The notes beneath the pieces are model-generated. The model saw nothing but the letters and a program-made list of their open reading frames with translations, made no database searches and was not told the DNA's origin. 64,000 bases of DNA from Gp1-AA133 sp964641665 (GTDB lineage: Bacteria; Acidobacteriota; Terriglobia; Terriglobales; Acidobacteriaceae). Shown piece by piece: positions 42,032 through 50,895 of this stretch. Where the stretch lies: contig CAZXKO010000068.1 of the NCBI GenBank assembly GCA_964641665.1, forward strand, positions 1 to 64,000. Direction: 5' to 3'. Both the position numbers and the translations under genes were made by a program. Positions within the stretch are counted from its first letter, which is position 1; each line of letters starts with the position of its first letter.

Positions 42032-44275
42032 TCAGGCTTTCTCTTTGCGGGCTCCGTCCTTGGTCACCGTGTAGAGCTGCCCCTGGTAATGCAGTCCCTC
42101 CAGGCGGGCGTCTGGATCAAATTCGGCGATCCGTGAATCGATGCGGAGACCTTCGGTCAGGGACAAATCTGCACCGAAGATTGAGTCGATCACTAAGTCG
42201 CTGAACGCGCCCGCCGCGATGCAACTCCAATCTTCGATGTAGGGTGGGTCCTCGGAGGCCTTGCGAGCACCGCCGTTCACCGGAGGAAAAACGTCCTCGA
42301 CAAAATGGCCTTGCCCGATCGGCCCTTGATTTCCTGCCTTGGCCACCTCTCTTAACCATTTCACAATTTTTCCGGAGCGATCGACCTTGTAAAGTCCCTT
42401 CGCCGTCATCGCGGGCCATGCGCTGTACGCTCCCAGACAACTGTGATCGGGGCGGATGTTCCAGGTGGCATCGGCGTCGCTCTGAGAGAGCGCGCGCATC
42501 CATTTTTCTGAGTGTAGTTCACGCCAAAAAAAATCGGCCATCTGCTGCTTCTGCGTGGGCAAAAGGTCTTCCGCCATGCTGTCGGTCGTGGCCAGGAGGT
42601 CGTAACAGTGGCGGACCTCATTGAAGGACCCATCCAGCTGACGACACCGCCAGTAACCCTTTCCCTCCACATACAAATCGCGATTGATGCGGTCCGCCAG
42701 ATTTTTCGCCTCGGCTCTCAGCTCCTTCGCACGTCCCAGGTCCCCGCGCCGCGCGCGCAGGTCGGCCACAGCCCGCATGGCGTGAACATTATTGGCGTTC
42801 ATTCCGGCTACTTCATGCAAATAGGTACTTACCACTTCCAGCAGATTCTCAATCTTGCCGTAGTCGGCGAGACCGTGACCGGAATAGTCAAGCTTCTTCC
42901 AATAAAGAGCATGCTCTTCCAGCCGTTCGAGAATGCTCTGATTCCCCACGTTCTTGTCGAGCCAAAGAAAGTCTCCGGTCACGCACAGGTATTTCCACGC
43001 ACATCGGACGATGGCGGTATCGTTGACTGCGTACCACGGACCCACTCCTTGCCCACTGATGTAGTCGCTGGAATGGTGCTCATGCATCGGAAGGCCCAAC
43101 CAGACTTCGACCAGGTTGCGCAGCGGGGTGGGATCCAGAAGCGCCAACGACAGCGCGGCGAGGGAGGTGTCCCAAGGAAAGCTGAGGGTCGGAAGTACGT
43201 GACCACTGAGCGTGAGATAGGTTGGTCCGTAGACCGAATCCGGAGACACGCGACGGGCGAACAGAAGGTTCGCAAAGCCATTGTGATAGAGCTTCCAAAG
43301 CGACTCGTCTTGGGTTACCAGTCGTGGGAGACTTCCGCTGAACTCAGAATTGCCGGGCGTGAACGCAGCTTGTACGAGGCTTTGAAAGGAATCTTCGCTC
43401 TGCTTTTCGAGGGCCGAGAAATTGGCTTGAAGCTTGTCGTACGACTCGAGGGCATGCCGGTCATCTTCGGCGAGTGCCACCACAAAATTCAGCTGATGCG
43501 ATTCATTGGGTCCAAGCTGGAGATCGAAAACGAGCATTCGCTTCTGCTCGATGCGATCCGGTGGTCTGCCGAACCCCTGCACCGCAGCCGCTTGAGAATG
43601 CTGCGCCTCGAACACGAGGCACCCTCGCCGCTCGTCCCAAGTCATTCGGTTGTCCGCCTCTCCCGGCGAGTTGACGAACCAGGGTTGGGTTTTCTTGGCG
43701 ACCGCGCCACGAAGATCAAAGCTCATCGTGAACCGGCGAAACGATCCGCTCAGGTTCTGCACGTGGATGGTTTGCAGCGCGGCACGCTGTGTCGCGGGTA
43801 GACACATTCGCGTTGTAAAGCGCAGCTTCTCGACCGTCTGGTTCCGGACGACACAATGCGGGAACCATTGATATTCCACGGTGCCGTCCGGGGGAGCGGC
43901 GATCGCGACCAAACGGCCGTCCAGGAATAGTTCGCAGGTCAACAGATAGCCGGGGCTCCATTCCGTCTCGGGAGGCCCGCAGCAGGCGTAGGGTGGGAAC
44001 GAGATGGCGGTGATTGCGGACACCGACTTTCCCACTTGAGCATAGCCGTACTCGTTCATCGCTGTGGGAGAGTTGAATAGATCTCTAAACTGGTAGGCCA
44101 GTCGATCGGATGCCAGATCGGCGAGAGTAGGCGGGCAGGCCAGACTCGTTCGAACAGGCGTGGTTTGTGCCGAATCAATGGCGGAGGTGCCTAAGGGTTT
44201 CACGGCCGCGAACGCGGTTCCCACCGCCCCAAGCTTCAGAAATGCGCGTCGATTTATATCGGAATCGGAAGGCAT
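42032..44275 (-). CDS. Tat-exported (alpha/alpha)6-barrel glycoside hydrolase-like protein
   Basis: A 747-residue exported protein with a twin-arginine signal (NRRAFLKLGAVGTA). The N-terminal ~300 residues form beta-rich sequence; from about 310 on the pattern is that of six-hairpin glycosidases (trehalase, GH63 and MGH-like): SLWKLYHNGFANLLFAR, LSFPWDTSLAALSLALLDPTPLRNLVEVWL, LFEHHSSD-type metal-free loops, NNVHAMRAVADLRARRGDL, WNIRPDHSCLGAYSAWPAMT and PPYIEDWSCIAAGAFSDLVIDSIFG. FPWDTS resembles the conserved WDT/WDS acid-containing motif of this clan. Family number cannot be fixed. It is divergent from the MFS transporter and convergent with the regulator, so it probably releases the sugar that the transporter imports. 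Confidence 0.75.
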   Translation of the reverse strand: MPSDSDINRRAFLKLGAVGTAFAAVKPLGTSAIDSAQTTPVRTSLACPPTLADLASDRLAYQFRDLFNSPTAMNEYGYAQVGKSVSAITAISFPPYACCGPPETEWSPGYLLTCELFLDGRLVAIAAPPDGTVEYQWFPHCVVRNQTVEKLRFTTRMCLPATQRAALQTIHVQNLSGSFRRFTMSFDLRGAVAKKTQPWFVNSPGEADNRMTWDERRGCLVFEAQHSQAAAVQGFGRPPDRIEQKRMLVFDLQLGPNESHQLNFVVALAEDDRHALESYDKLQANFSALEKQSEDSFQSLVQAAFTPGNSEFSGSLPRLVTQDESLWKLYHNGFANLLFARRVSPDSVYGPTYLTLSGHVLPTLSFPWDTSLAALSLALLDPTPLRNLVEVWLGLPMHEHHSSDYISGQGVGPWYAVNDTAIVRCAWKYLCVTGDFLWLDKNVGNQSILERLEEHALYWKKLDYSGHGLADYGKIENLLEVVSTYLHEVAGMNANNVHAMRAVADLRARRGDLGRAKELRAEAKNLADRINRDLYVEGKGYWRCRQLDGSFNEVRHCYDLLATTDSMAEDLLPTQKQQMADFFWRELHSEKWMRALSQSDADATWNIRPDHSCLGAYSAWPAMTAKGLYKVDRSGKIVKWLREVAKAGNQGPIGQGHFVEDVFPPVNGGARKASEDPPYIEDWSCIAAGAFSDLVIDSIFGADLSLTEGLRIDSRIAEFDPDARLEGLHYQGQLYTVTKDGARKEKA

Positions 44276-44314
44276 CGATCCAGCTCTATTCGATTGAGGA
44301 TTAGTTCTTATCCG

Positions 44315-44399
44315 TCAATAACGGAACTTTATAACATCTGTTTTATCAATTTAATAGACGTTTTATGTGCTTTTCGCTACGATTCGTTCAATAACGGAA
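44315..44399. promoter_or_regulatory. 12-bp direct repeats in the divergent hydrolase/transporter promoter region
   Basis: TCAATAACGGAA occurs at 44315-44326 and again at 44388-44399, exactly 73 bp apart (seven helical turns), flanking a strongly AT-rich stretch (44327-44375) that must contain the promoters. ATTCGTTC (44382-44389) overlaps the second copy and resembles the TTTCGTTT sites in front of the deoR gene. Looping between the two repeats by a regulator is plausible. Confidence 0.55.
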
Positions 44400-44413
44400 G
44401 GAAGATCAAGAGC

Positions 44414-45745
44414 ATGGGGATCAACCGGCACCTGGCCAAGAGCACGTTCGTCAGCGCTCTTGGAGGATTGTTATTCGGATTTGACACAGCGGTGATCGCG
44501 GGGACGACCCATCAACTCACCGAGGTTTTCCACTTGAGCCCATCCCTGCTCGGGGTGACCGTATCGAGCGCACTTGTGGGTACGGTGGCCGGAGCGATGA
44601 CCGCGGGCTATCCGGGACAGAAGATCGGGCGCCGTGACAGCCTGAGAATCATGGCGGTCTTCTATGTGCTATCGGCTCTAGGATGTGCCGCCGCCTGGAA
44701 CTGGCCCTCCCTGTTGATCTTCCGCATCATCGGAGGCCTGGGCATTGGCGGATCTTCGGTGTTGGCGCCGATGTACATCGCCGAGCTCTCGCCTCCAAAA
44801 TGGCGCGGACGGCTGGTCGGTTTCTTTCAAGTGAATATTGTGGTCGGGATCCTGGTAGCGTATCTCTCAAACTTCCTGATCGACAGAATGAACTTCGGGG
44901 CGGTCGAGTGGCGATGGATGTTGGGTATCGCTGCTGCACCTGCACTTCTATTCCTGGTCATGCTGTTCTTTATACCGCGCAGTCCGCGCTGGCTGGCAAT
45001 GCAGGGCCGCACCACGGAAGCGCTCGACGTACTGCGGCTGACCGGGATCGACGATCCGGAGCAACAACTGGACGAGATCGTCCGTTCCATTCACCTCGAG
45101 CGATCCTCGGCAAGCGAACCGCTTTTTCAGAGGAAGTACCTCCTGCCGATTGTTCTCGCCATAACTGCGGGTGCCTTCAACCAGCTTACCGGCATCAACG
45201 CCTGCCTTTACTACCTGAACGACATCTTCGCCGCCGCCGGAGCCAGCAAGTATTCAGCGGGCATGCAATCGGTCATCATCGGATGCACCAACCTTTTCTT
45301 TACGCTCGTGGCCATGACGCTGATCGACAAGCTGGGCCGCAAAAAGCTCCTGCTCTCGGGGACCGCGGGGGTATGTATTTTTCTGACGGTCATTGGCCAG
45401 GTTTTTCGCAGCGGAAGTCACGGTACATGGTTGATCTGGCTCCTGATCGGTTTTATGGGGTGCTTCGCCATCTCTCAAGGTGCGGTGATCTGGGTGTACA
45501 TGAGCGAAGTTTTCCCCACACGGGTTCGTGCGAAGGGCCAGGCCATCGGGACTTCCACACTCTGGGTCATGAACGCTCTGATCTCCGCGGTCTTCCCGGT
45601 ACTCGCCGCCCGATCGACGGCGACGCCGTTCTTCTTCTTCGGGGCGATGATGTTTTTGGATGTACTGCTGATCGCGAGCATTTATCCCGACACAACCGGC
45701 GTCTCGCTGGAACTTCTGGAGCAGAAACTTGGAGTGGCGGATTAG
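44414..45745 (+). CDS. Sugar-porter-family MFS transporter
   Basis: A 443-residue, 12-helix symporter for a monosaccharide, most likely glucose or a related hexose. ATG at 44414 is chosen because the conserved N-terminus (STFVSALGGLLFGFDTAVIAG) begins directly after it and GGAAGGAAG precedes it; upstream in-frame codons lie in the operator region. Sugar-porter signatures: GRRDSLRI loop between helices 2 and 3, PMYIAELSPPKWRGRL, PRSPRWLAMQGR at the end of helix 6, FNQLTGINACLYYL in helix 7, DKLGRKKLLL between 8 and 9, and a second VYMSEVFPTRVRAKGQ. Its neighbours (ROK kinase, isomerases, GH31) fit import of free sugar followed by phosphorylation. Stop is 3 bp from that of the convergent isomerase gene. 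Confidence 0.92.
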   Translation: MGINRHLAKSTFVSALGGLLFGFDTAVIAGTTHQLTEVFHLSPSLLGVTVSSALVGTVAGAMTAGYPGQKIGRRDSLRIMAVFYVLSALGCAAAWNWPSLLIFRIIGGLGIGGSSVLAPMYIAELSPPKWRGRLVGFFQVNIVVGILVAYLSNFLIDRMNFGAVEWRWMLGIAAAPALLFLVMLFFIPRSPRWLAMQGRTTEALDVLRLTGIDDPEQQLDEIVRSIHLERSSASEPLFQRKYLLPIVLAITAGAFNQLTGINACLYYLNDIFAAAGASKYSAGMQSVIIGCTNLFFTLVAMTLIDKLGRKKLLLSGTAGVCIFLTVIGQVFRSGSHGTWLIWLLIGFMGCFAISQGAVIWVYMSEVFPTRVRAKGQAIGTSTLWVMNALISAVFPVLAARSTATPFFFFGAMMFLDVLLIASIYPDTTGVSLELLEQKLGVAD

Positions 45746-45748
45746 CGC

Positions 45749-46522
45749 CTAGGGCTCGAAGCTGTGCCACAACGTGGAGAACCGCCCGGGGTCTGAGACC
45801 CACTGCACGCTCTCCGGATCGGCTACGAATTGTTCATACATCGGTTCCTGGGAGAGGCCCAACTCCTTATAGGGTCGCGGCTCTCGAACCGCAATCTTCG
45901 ACGGGGAATATTTCGGATTCGGGTCCCAGTGAATGTTGTGCTCCGAATCCAAAAGAGGGAACCACGCCAGGCCACTATGTGCACGAACCTCATCGTAGAG
46001 AAATCCATATTGCCGGTCGCACCATGCCCCGAAAGTCATCCTGGCTTCTGGGTCGGCGTTGATAACGTAATGCGCCCAGCGCGGAGGGACGACGACCTTC
46101 TGCCCCGGATGCGCCAGAATCGCGACACAGCTTCCCGGATCGTCGGAAGCTCTTTCCTGGGCGTAGATGATGGCCTCGCCTTCCCAGACTTCAAAGATCT
46201 CCGGCGTGGACCAACCGCAGTGCGGGGCGACCGCGTGAATGTGTCCTTGACTGCGAATCGGTTCGTGTCCCAAGCGGCCCGCCGCATACGTGACGACACC
46301 GAAGAGCAGCATGCGACGCCTTAGTTCGTCGCAGTCCTGGTTGCGGCCCACATCCATCACAATGGAGTAAACCGGATCGGGGCCCTGACACTGTGGATCC
46401 CGCAAGCTGCGCCGGATGTCGTCGAGGCGTCGAAGCTCCGGCTGCGGACCGAAGACATCAGCGTCGTACGTGAAGCGCATGTCTTCCGTCCGATGCACGC
46501 CAAGTTTCGGATCAAACGTCAT
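45749..46522 (-). CDS. Cupin-type glucose-6-phosphate isomerase-like protein (copy 2)
   Basis: A single cupin domain protein of about 257 residues, expected to interconvert glucose-6-phosphate and fructose-6-phosphate with a metal bound by cupin histidines. Motifs: SQGHIHAVAPHCGWSTPEIFEVWEGEAIIYAQ (H-x-H … E) and VVVPPRWAHYVINADP (second His), the signature of the archaeal-type PGI family (PF06560). ATG at 46522 is preferred; a TTG at 46528 is in frame. The upstream gene ends at 46530, so the two are very probably translationally coupled. The C-terminal ~80 residues are specific to this copy. An activity on another sugar phosphate is possible, since the two tandem copies are quite different. 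Confidence 0.82.
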   Translation of the reverse strand: MTFDPKLGVHRTEDMRFTYDADVFGPQPELRRLDDIRRSLRDPQCQGPDPVYSIVMDVGRNQDCDELRRRMLLFGVVTYAAGRLGHEPIRSQGHIHAVAPHCGWSTPEIFEVWEGEAIIYAQERASDDPGSCVAILAHPGQKVVVPPRWAHYVINADPEARMTFGAWCDRQYGFLYDEVRAHSGLAWFPLLDSEHNIHWDPNPKYSPSKIAVREPRPYKELGLSQEPMYEQFVADPESVQWVSDPGRFSTLWHSFEP

Positions 46523-46529
46523 GGGCAAG

Positions 46530-47090
46530 TCAATCCCTGGTCATCTCGAAGACTGCTTCGCCATTACGCTGCAACACTCTCGCCCCCAGACCTTTGCCGC
46601 CGGCAATTTCGTAGTCGTGACCGGCATCACTCGGCCAACAGGCAACGAAGCGCAGCGGTACGCTCCCGGTATTCACCACACGATGCGCAACCCGACCGGG
46701 GATATAGTGCAAGCTGCCGGGCTTCATCTCCTCCGCCCAGATCCGCCCCGATTCGTCGCGGAGCACCAGCATGCCCCGTCCAACCGTCGTGCCGTAGAAT
46801 TCCGCCCGATCGACGATGGCATGGCGATGACCGTGCGTCATGAAATACTCATTCCCGACGCAACCTGGCTGGATCTCGGTACCGCCCCAGAACAGGCCTC
46901 CTTCGGTCCCGGCGGGCACGGGTTCCCACCACCAGACGCGGTAGATGATGGTCTCGGCATCCATCCTTTGCCAGGATTCGTTGTCGTGAAATACTGCTTT
47001 CAGTTGTCCGAGCTTTTTTTCGGAAGTTCGCACGCCGGCTACTTGCAGGCTTCCTGTACTCCAGTCGATGGCGGCAAGGGTGGAGTTCAC
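46530..47090 (-). CDS. Cupin-type glucose-6-phosphate isomerase-like protein (copy 1)
   Basis: A 186-residue cupin protein, first gene of the two-gene unit reading leftwards. Motifs THGHRHAIVDRAEFYGTTVGRGMLVL (His-x-His and Glu metal ligands) and MKPGSLHYIPGRVAHRVVNTG (second cupin motif with His), followed by PLRFVACWPSDAGHDY, match the PF06560 phosphoglucose isomerase family well; this copy has the usual family length. It is divergent from the ROK kinase with a shared 132-bp promoter region that contains TTCGTTT-like sites. With the kinase it would convert imported glucose into fructose-6-phosphate without the classical Pgi. Confidence 0.85.
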   Translation of the reverse strand: MNSTLAAIDWSTGSLQVAGVRTSEKKLGQLKAVFHDNESWQRMDAETIIYRVWWWEPVPAGTEGGLFWGGTEIQPGCVGNEYFMTHGHRHAIVDRAEFYGTTVGRGMLVLRDESGRIWAEEMKPGSLHYIPGRVAHRVVNTGSVPLRFVACWPSDAGHDYEIAGGKGLGARVLQRNGEAVFEMTRD

Positions 47091-47142
47091 CCCGATAGGC
47101 TAGCCGACCATGGTTCCGAAATCAAATGAAAAGACCATAATT

Positions 47143-47182
47143 TTGTTCGTTTACTGTGATTACATGATGCTATTTCGTTCTA
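47143..47182. promoter_or_regulatory. Putative DeoR operators between the isomerase and ROK kinase genes
   Basis: TTGTTCGTTTAC (47143-47154) and TATTTCGTTCTA (47171-47182), 28 bp apart, share the TTCGTTY core with the sites before the deoR-like gene. They lie centrally in the divergent promoter region, so one protein could control both directions. Confidence 0.5.
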
Positions 47183-47222
47183 TTCGCGGACGATAGCGCA
47201 ACAGAGGCACTCTGCAGATCCT

Positions 47223-48167
47223 ATGGATAAACCGACATTCTCGATTGATTTGGGAGGCAGCCACGCGACCATTGCCGTGGTCCAGGGTGCTGCTGTTCTC
47301 GCCAGCCGCGAACTGGCTATGGACCCTTCACGGAACCTTCGTCCTTTTCTCGATCAGTTCGCGGACGCGATACGCGAGCAGGCACGAAAACTGGACCTTG
47401 ATCCTCAGCTATGCCTTGGAGTAGCGCTGGGCTTTTGCGGACTCGCGGACGCCCGTATCGGTCGGGTCATATCCACTAACAAGAAATATGACGATGCTCC
47501 CGAAATCGATTTCCGATCCTGGAGCCGCAAAGAGTTCGGATTGCCTTTTGCGATCGAGAACGATGCACGCATGGCTCTCCTGGGAGAGCGACACGTCGGC
47601 GCCGCGCGCGGCTGCGACAACCTAGTGATGATCACTCTCGGCACGGGCATCGGGGGAGCAGCCATGATCGAGGGCAAGCTGCTGCGAGGAAAGCACGCGC
47701 AGGCAGGCTGCCTGGGTGGACATCTACCCGCAAAGGTTGGCGGGCGGATCTGCACTTGTGGTGCGGTGGGCTGCATGGAGGCGGAAGCGTCGGGATGGGC
47801 ATTGCCTATCATGGCGAAGGAGTGGAACGGGTTCCGCGAAAGCGAGTTGGCGCGGCGGGAGCGAATCGATTTCAGAGCTGTATTTGCACTTGCCCAGGCA
47901 GGCGACAGGGTTGCAACCGAAGTTCGAGACTACTGTTTGCAGGTTTGGGCAACGGCCTCGGTGGGCCTAATTCACGCCTACGATCCTGAGATTATCGTAA
48001 TCGGAGGCGGGGTCATGCGTAGCGCTGGCGTGATACTTCCTTACATTCAGAAGTTTGTGCACGACCACGCCTGGACACCATGGGGAAAAGTACGGATTGT
48101 TGCTGCGGAACTCGGGAACAATGCGGGACTCTTCGGCGCGGTGCCCTTGCTCTCGGGCGAGGTGTAA
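47223..48167 (+). CDS. ROK-family sugar kinase (probable glucokinase)
   Basis: A 314-residue cytoplasmic kinase of the ROK class. ATP-binding phosphate-1 motif IDLGGSHATIAVV (8-20), catalytic-loop region FAIENDARMALLGE, ITLGTGIGGA, zinc-binding His167 in CLGGHLP and Cys177-x-Cys179-G-x2-G-Cys184 (ICTCGAVGCME), adenosine motif IVIGGGV near the C-terminus. No DNA-binding domain is fused, so it is an enzyme, not a repressor. Glucose is the likely substrate given the isomerases, transporter and GH31 around it, but ROK kinases also take fructose, allose, mannose or N-acetyl sugars. Divergent from the isomerase pair. GH31 follows 166 nt later. Confidence 0.9.
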   Translation: MDKPTFSIDLGGSHATIAVVQGAAVLASRELAMDPSRNLRPFLDQFADAIREQARKLDLDPQLCLGVALGFCGLADARIGRVISTNKKYDDAPEIDFRSWSRKEFGLPFAIENDARMALLGERHVGAARGCDNLVMITLGTGIGGAAMIEGKLLRGKHAQAGCLGGHLPAKVGGRICTCGAVGCMEAEASGWALPIMAKEWNGFRESELARRERIDFRAVFALAQAGDRVATEVRDYCLQVWATASVGLIHAYDPEIIVIGGGVMRSAGVILPYIQKFVHDHAWTPWGKVRIVAAELGNNAGLFGAVPLLSGEV

Positions 48168-48333
48168 GACAAAGAACCTGCGTTTCCAGCTGCTATCATC
48201 CATAAACGGTCATAACAGATACGAATGAATTTCTTTTCATGCTGAAACGATCATTTGAAGTTGCGCATCACAATCAACAGAGGTAGCATCTCCTCGCCCG
48301 GAGATTGCGTTAGAGACCCCACCTTAAATCTCT

Positions 48334-50823
48334 ATGCCGAATTCAACCCATCGGCCCTTCGTTCGACCGGTTCGCTGCTTTCAGATCGCAGTTGTCGTTC
48401 TCCTGGTTTCAGCGGTCGCTCTGGCCGAATGCGAGCCGATTGGCAACCTGAAGCTGGCCGGAAGGAAAGCAAACGAGTTCACCTTCATCAACGCGCGAGT
48501 AACGGTCGTCATTAGAGTCCTCGCCCCGGATTTGATTCGCGTTCGAACCGTCCACGCAGCCTCACTTCCTCCCGATCACTCGTATGCCGTCGCAAAGCCC
48601 GATTGGCCGAGCGTCAAAGTAGATTTCTCGTCCGATGGAAAGTATCAGAGGATTCGGACCGAACAACTGGAGGTGCGCGTGCAATTGAGTCCCTTCCGCG
48701 TCGCGTTTTATGACGCGAAGGGCGAATTGATTTCGAAGGATTCTGACGGTCAGGGCATCAGTTGGAACGGTGACCGAGTACGAGTTTGGAAGTGGGAGCC
48801 CGCCGACGAGCACTATTTCGGGTTCGGCGAAAAGAGCACTCCACTGGACAAGCGCGGCCGGTCGCTCGTGATGTGGAACCAGGATCCCGAAGGTTTTGAT
48901 GCTTCGTCGGAACCCCTCTATGAGTCAGTTCCCTTCTTCCTCGCACTCCGCCGGGGACGTGCTTATGGGATCTTTCTGGACAACACCTGGCGGACGTCGT
49001 TTGACATGGGATCAGAGTTCCCCGACGTCTATTCGTTCGGCGCGGAAGGAGGAGAGCTCAACTACTACTTTTTCGGTGGCCCCGGTCCCAAAGAGGTGGT
49101 CAGCCGCTTCACGGAACTGGTAGGCCGTATTGCTTTACCACCGCGCTGGGCCCTGGGCTATATCCAGAGCCGGTACAGCTACTATCCCGAGAGCACTGTT
49201 CGTTTTATTGCCGAGAACTTTCGGCATCGGGAGATTCCCTGCGACGGAATCCTTCTCGACATCGATTTCATGGATGGCTATCGCATTTTCACTTGGGACA
49301 AGACACGCTTCCCCGATCCGAAGCGTATGATGACCGACCTTCGCCAGCAAGGTTTTCATACCATCGCCATTGTTGATCCCATGGTGAAGGTGGACCCGAA
49401 CTACTGGGTGTATAACCAGGGTCTCGACCATGACTACTTCGTAAAGAAGGCGGATGGCACGGTCTTCACCGGCAAGGGATGGGGCGACGTCAGTGCGTAT
49501 CCGGATTTCGCGTCACCCAAGGTGCGCGACTGGTGGGCTGGGCTTTTCAAAGAGCAGTTAGAGCAGGGAGTGGCGGCTTATCTCACCGATATGAATGAAC
49601 CGGTTGTAATCGCAGACCAGGGTCCGGCGCGGACATTTGACATGGATGCGGTGCATCACACCGAGGTGGGCCCCCGATCGCATGCTGAGATCCACAACGT
49701 CTACGGCATGCTGGAAACGCTCGCGACTCGCGAAGGCATGCTGCGCGTTCGACCCAATGAACGTCCCTTCATCATTACACGAGCAACTTTTGCGGGGGGA
49801 CAACGGTATGCCGCTCAGTGGAGCGGCGACAACTTTGGCACATGGGACCATCTCCGGCTGAGCGTGCCGATGCTGAATGGGATGGGACTGTCGGGCCTTC
49901 AATTCGTTGGAGCCGACATCGGAGGCATCGTGCCCGTACCCAGCCCCGAACTCTACACCCGCTGGATGCAGACGGGGCTTCTCACTCCCTTTGCCTGGAC
50001 ACATTCTCTGGGCCCCGGAAACCTAGAGCCATGGGGCTTCGGGAACCGCATGGAAAGCATCAATCGCGAATCGATCAAGTTGCGCTACCGCCTGCTGCCC
50101 TACATCTATACGGCATTCCGGGAAGCAGCGCAGACTGGCCAGCCGGTCATGCGCCCTCTGTTGCTGGAATATCCTGACGACTCGACGGCAATTGGCACCA
50201 ACGACGAATACTTGTTTGGGAACGACCTGCTGGTTGCGCCCATCGTGAAGGACTATGACGAAAGCCGTTCTGTCTATTTTCCTCGAGGAATTTGGTACGA
50301 CTACTGGACGGATCGCCGCTACGTTGGCCCACTTACTGTCAATGTGAATGCTCCACTGGAGCGGATGCCCTTGTTCGTACGAGCCGGCGCAATCCTTCCG
50401 AGCCAGCAGGACATGCAGTACACCGATCAATCTCCGATCGATCCGCTCACCTTTGACGTCTATCCGGAGGGATCATCGTCCAGGGAGTACTACGAGGATG
50501 ACGGCATCAGCTTCGCTTATCAGAAAGGCGTGTACCTGCGGCAGAGAATCAGCACCGAGAGTGCCGCAGACAGAGTGAGCGTCGAAATCTCGGACCGCGA
50601 GGGGAGTTTCCATCCGCTGAAGAGATCCATCGTTGTTAAAGTACATCTGCAAGCGAGCGAACCACGCGTGGTGACGGTAGGCGGCATCGAAGCCCCTCAC
50701 GATGCCTCGGTTAAGGCCTTCCAGGAATCTGCGAAGGGCTGGATGCACGATGTTGATTCGAAGACCTCGTGGGTCAAGCTCCCAGACGAAGAAACCGGCA
50801 TGAAAATCGTGCTGGTTCACTGA
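48334..50823 (+). CDS. Exported GH31-family alpha-glucosidase
   Basis: An 829-residue retaining alpha-glycosidase. Signal peptide about 1-31 (FQIAVVVLLVSAVALA-EC). N-terminal beta-sandwich (FTFINARVTVVIRVLAPDLIRVR), then the (beta/alpha)8 barrel with LPPRWALGYIQSRYSYYPES, GILLDIDFMDGYRIFTWD, the nucleophile Asp419 in LTDMNEP and the acid/base Asp499 in WSGDN, GADIGG, and distal beta domains ending in a DUF5110-like region (FDVYPEGSSSREYYEDDG). This most resembles alpha-glucosidases rather than alpha-xylosidases, but substrate choice within GH31 is not certain. The upstream gap (48168-48333) contains ACGAATGAA and GAAACGATCA, partial matches to the module's TTCGTTT sites. Its product, probably glucose, would enter through the MFS porter. 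Confidence 0.92.
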   Translation: MPNSTHRPFVRPVRCFQIAVVVLLVSAVALAECEPIGNLKLAGRKANEFTFINARVTVVIRVLAPDLIRVRTVHAASLPPDHSYAVAKPDWPSVKVDFSSDGKYQRIRTEQLEVRVQLSPFRVAFYDAKGELISKDSDGQGISWNGDRVRVWKWEPADEHYFGFGEKSTPLDKRGRSLVMWNQDPEGFDASSEPLYESVPFFLALRRGRAYGIFLDNTWRTSFDMGSEFPDVYSFGAEGGELNYYFFGGPGPKEVVSRFTELVGRIALPPRWALGYIQSRYSYYPESTVRFIAENFRHREIPCDGILLDIDFMDGYRIFTWDKTRFPDPKRMMTDLRQQGFHTIAIVDPMVKVDPNYWVYNQGLDHDYFVKKADGTVFTGKGWGDVSAYPDFASPKVRDWWAGLFKEQLEQGVAAYLTDMNEPVVIADQGPARTFDMDAVHHTEVGPRSHAEIHNVYGMLETLATREGMLRVRPNERPFIITRATFAGGQRYAAQWSGDNFGTWDHLRLSVPMLNGMGLSGLQFVGADIGGIVPVPSPELYTRWMQTGLLTPFAWTHSLGPGNLEPWGFGNRMESINRESIKLRYRLLPYIYTAFREAAQTGQPVMRPLLLEYPDDSTAIGTNDEYLFGNDLLVAPIVKDYDESRSVYFPRGIWYDYWTDRRYVGPLTVNVNAPLERMPLFVRAGAILPSQQDMQYTDQSPIDPLTFDVYPEGSSSREYYEDDGISFAYQKGVYLRQRISTESAADRVSVEISDREGSFHPLKRSIVVKVHLQASEPRVVTVGGIEAPHDASVKAFQESAKGWMHDVDSKTSWVKLPDEETGMKIVLVH

Positions 50824-50895
50824 TCCGAGCTCGCGAGGCTCGCGGCGATCCAGGCTTAACGATGGTCGTGGGGCTCGCTCGCAAGTACATTTCAC

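Noticed and set aside
42608..43801. 397-codon plus-strand frame inside the (alpha/alpha)6 hydrolase
   Set aside because: Antisense shadow without ribosome site or family motif.
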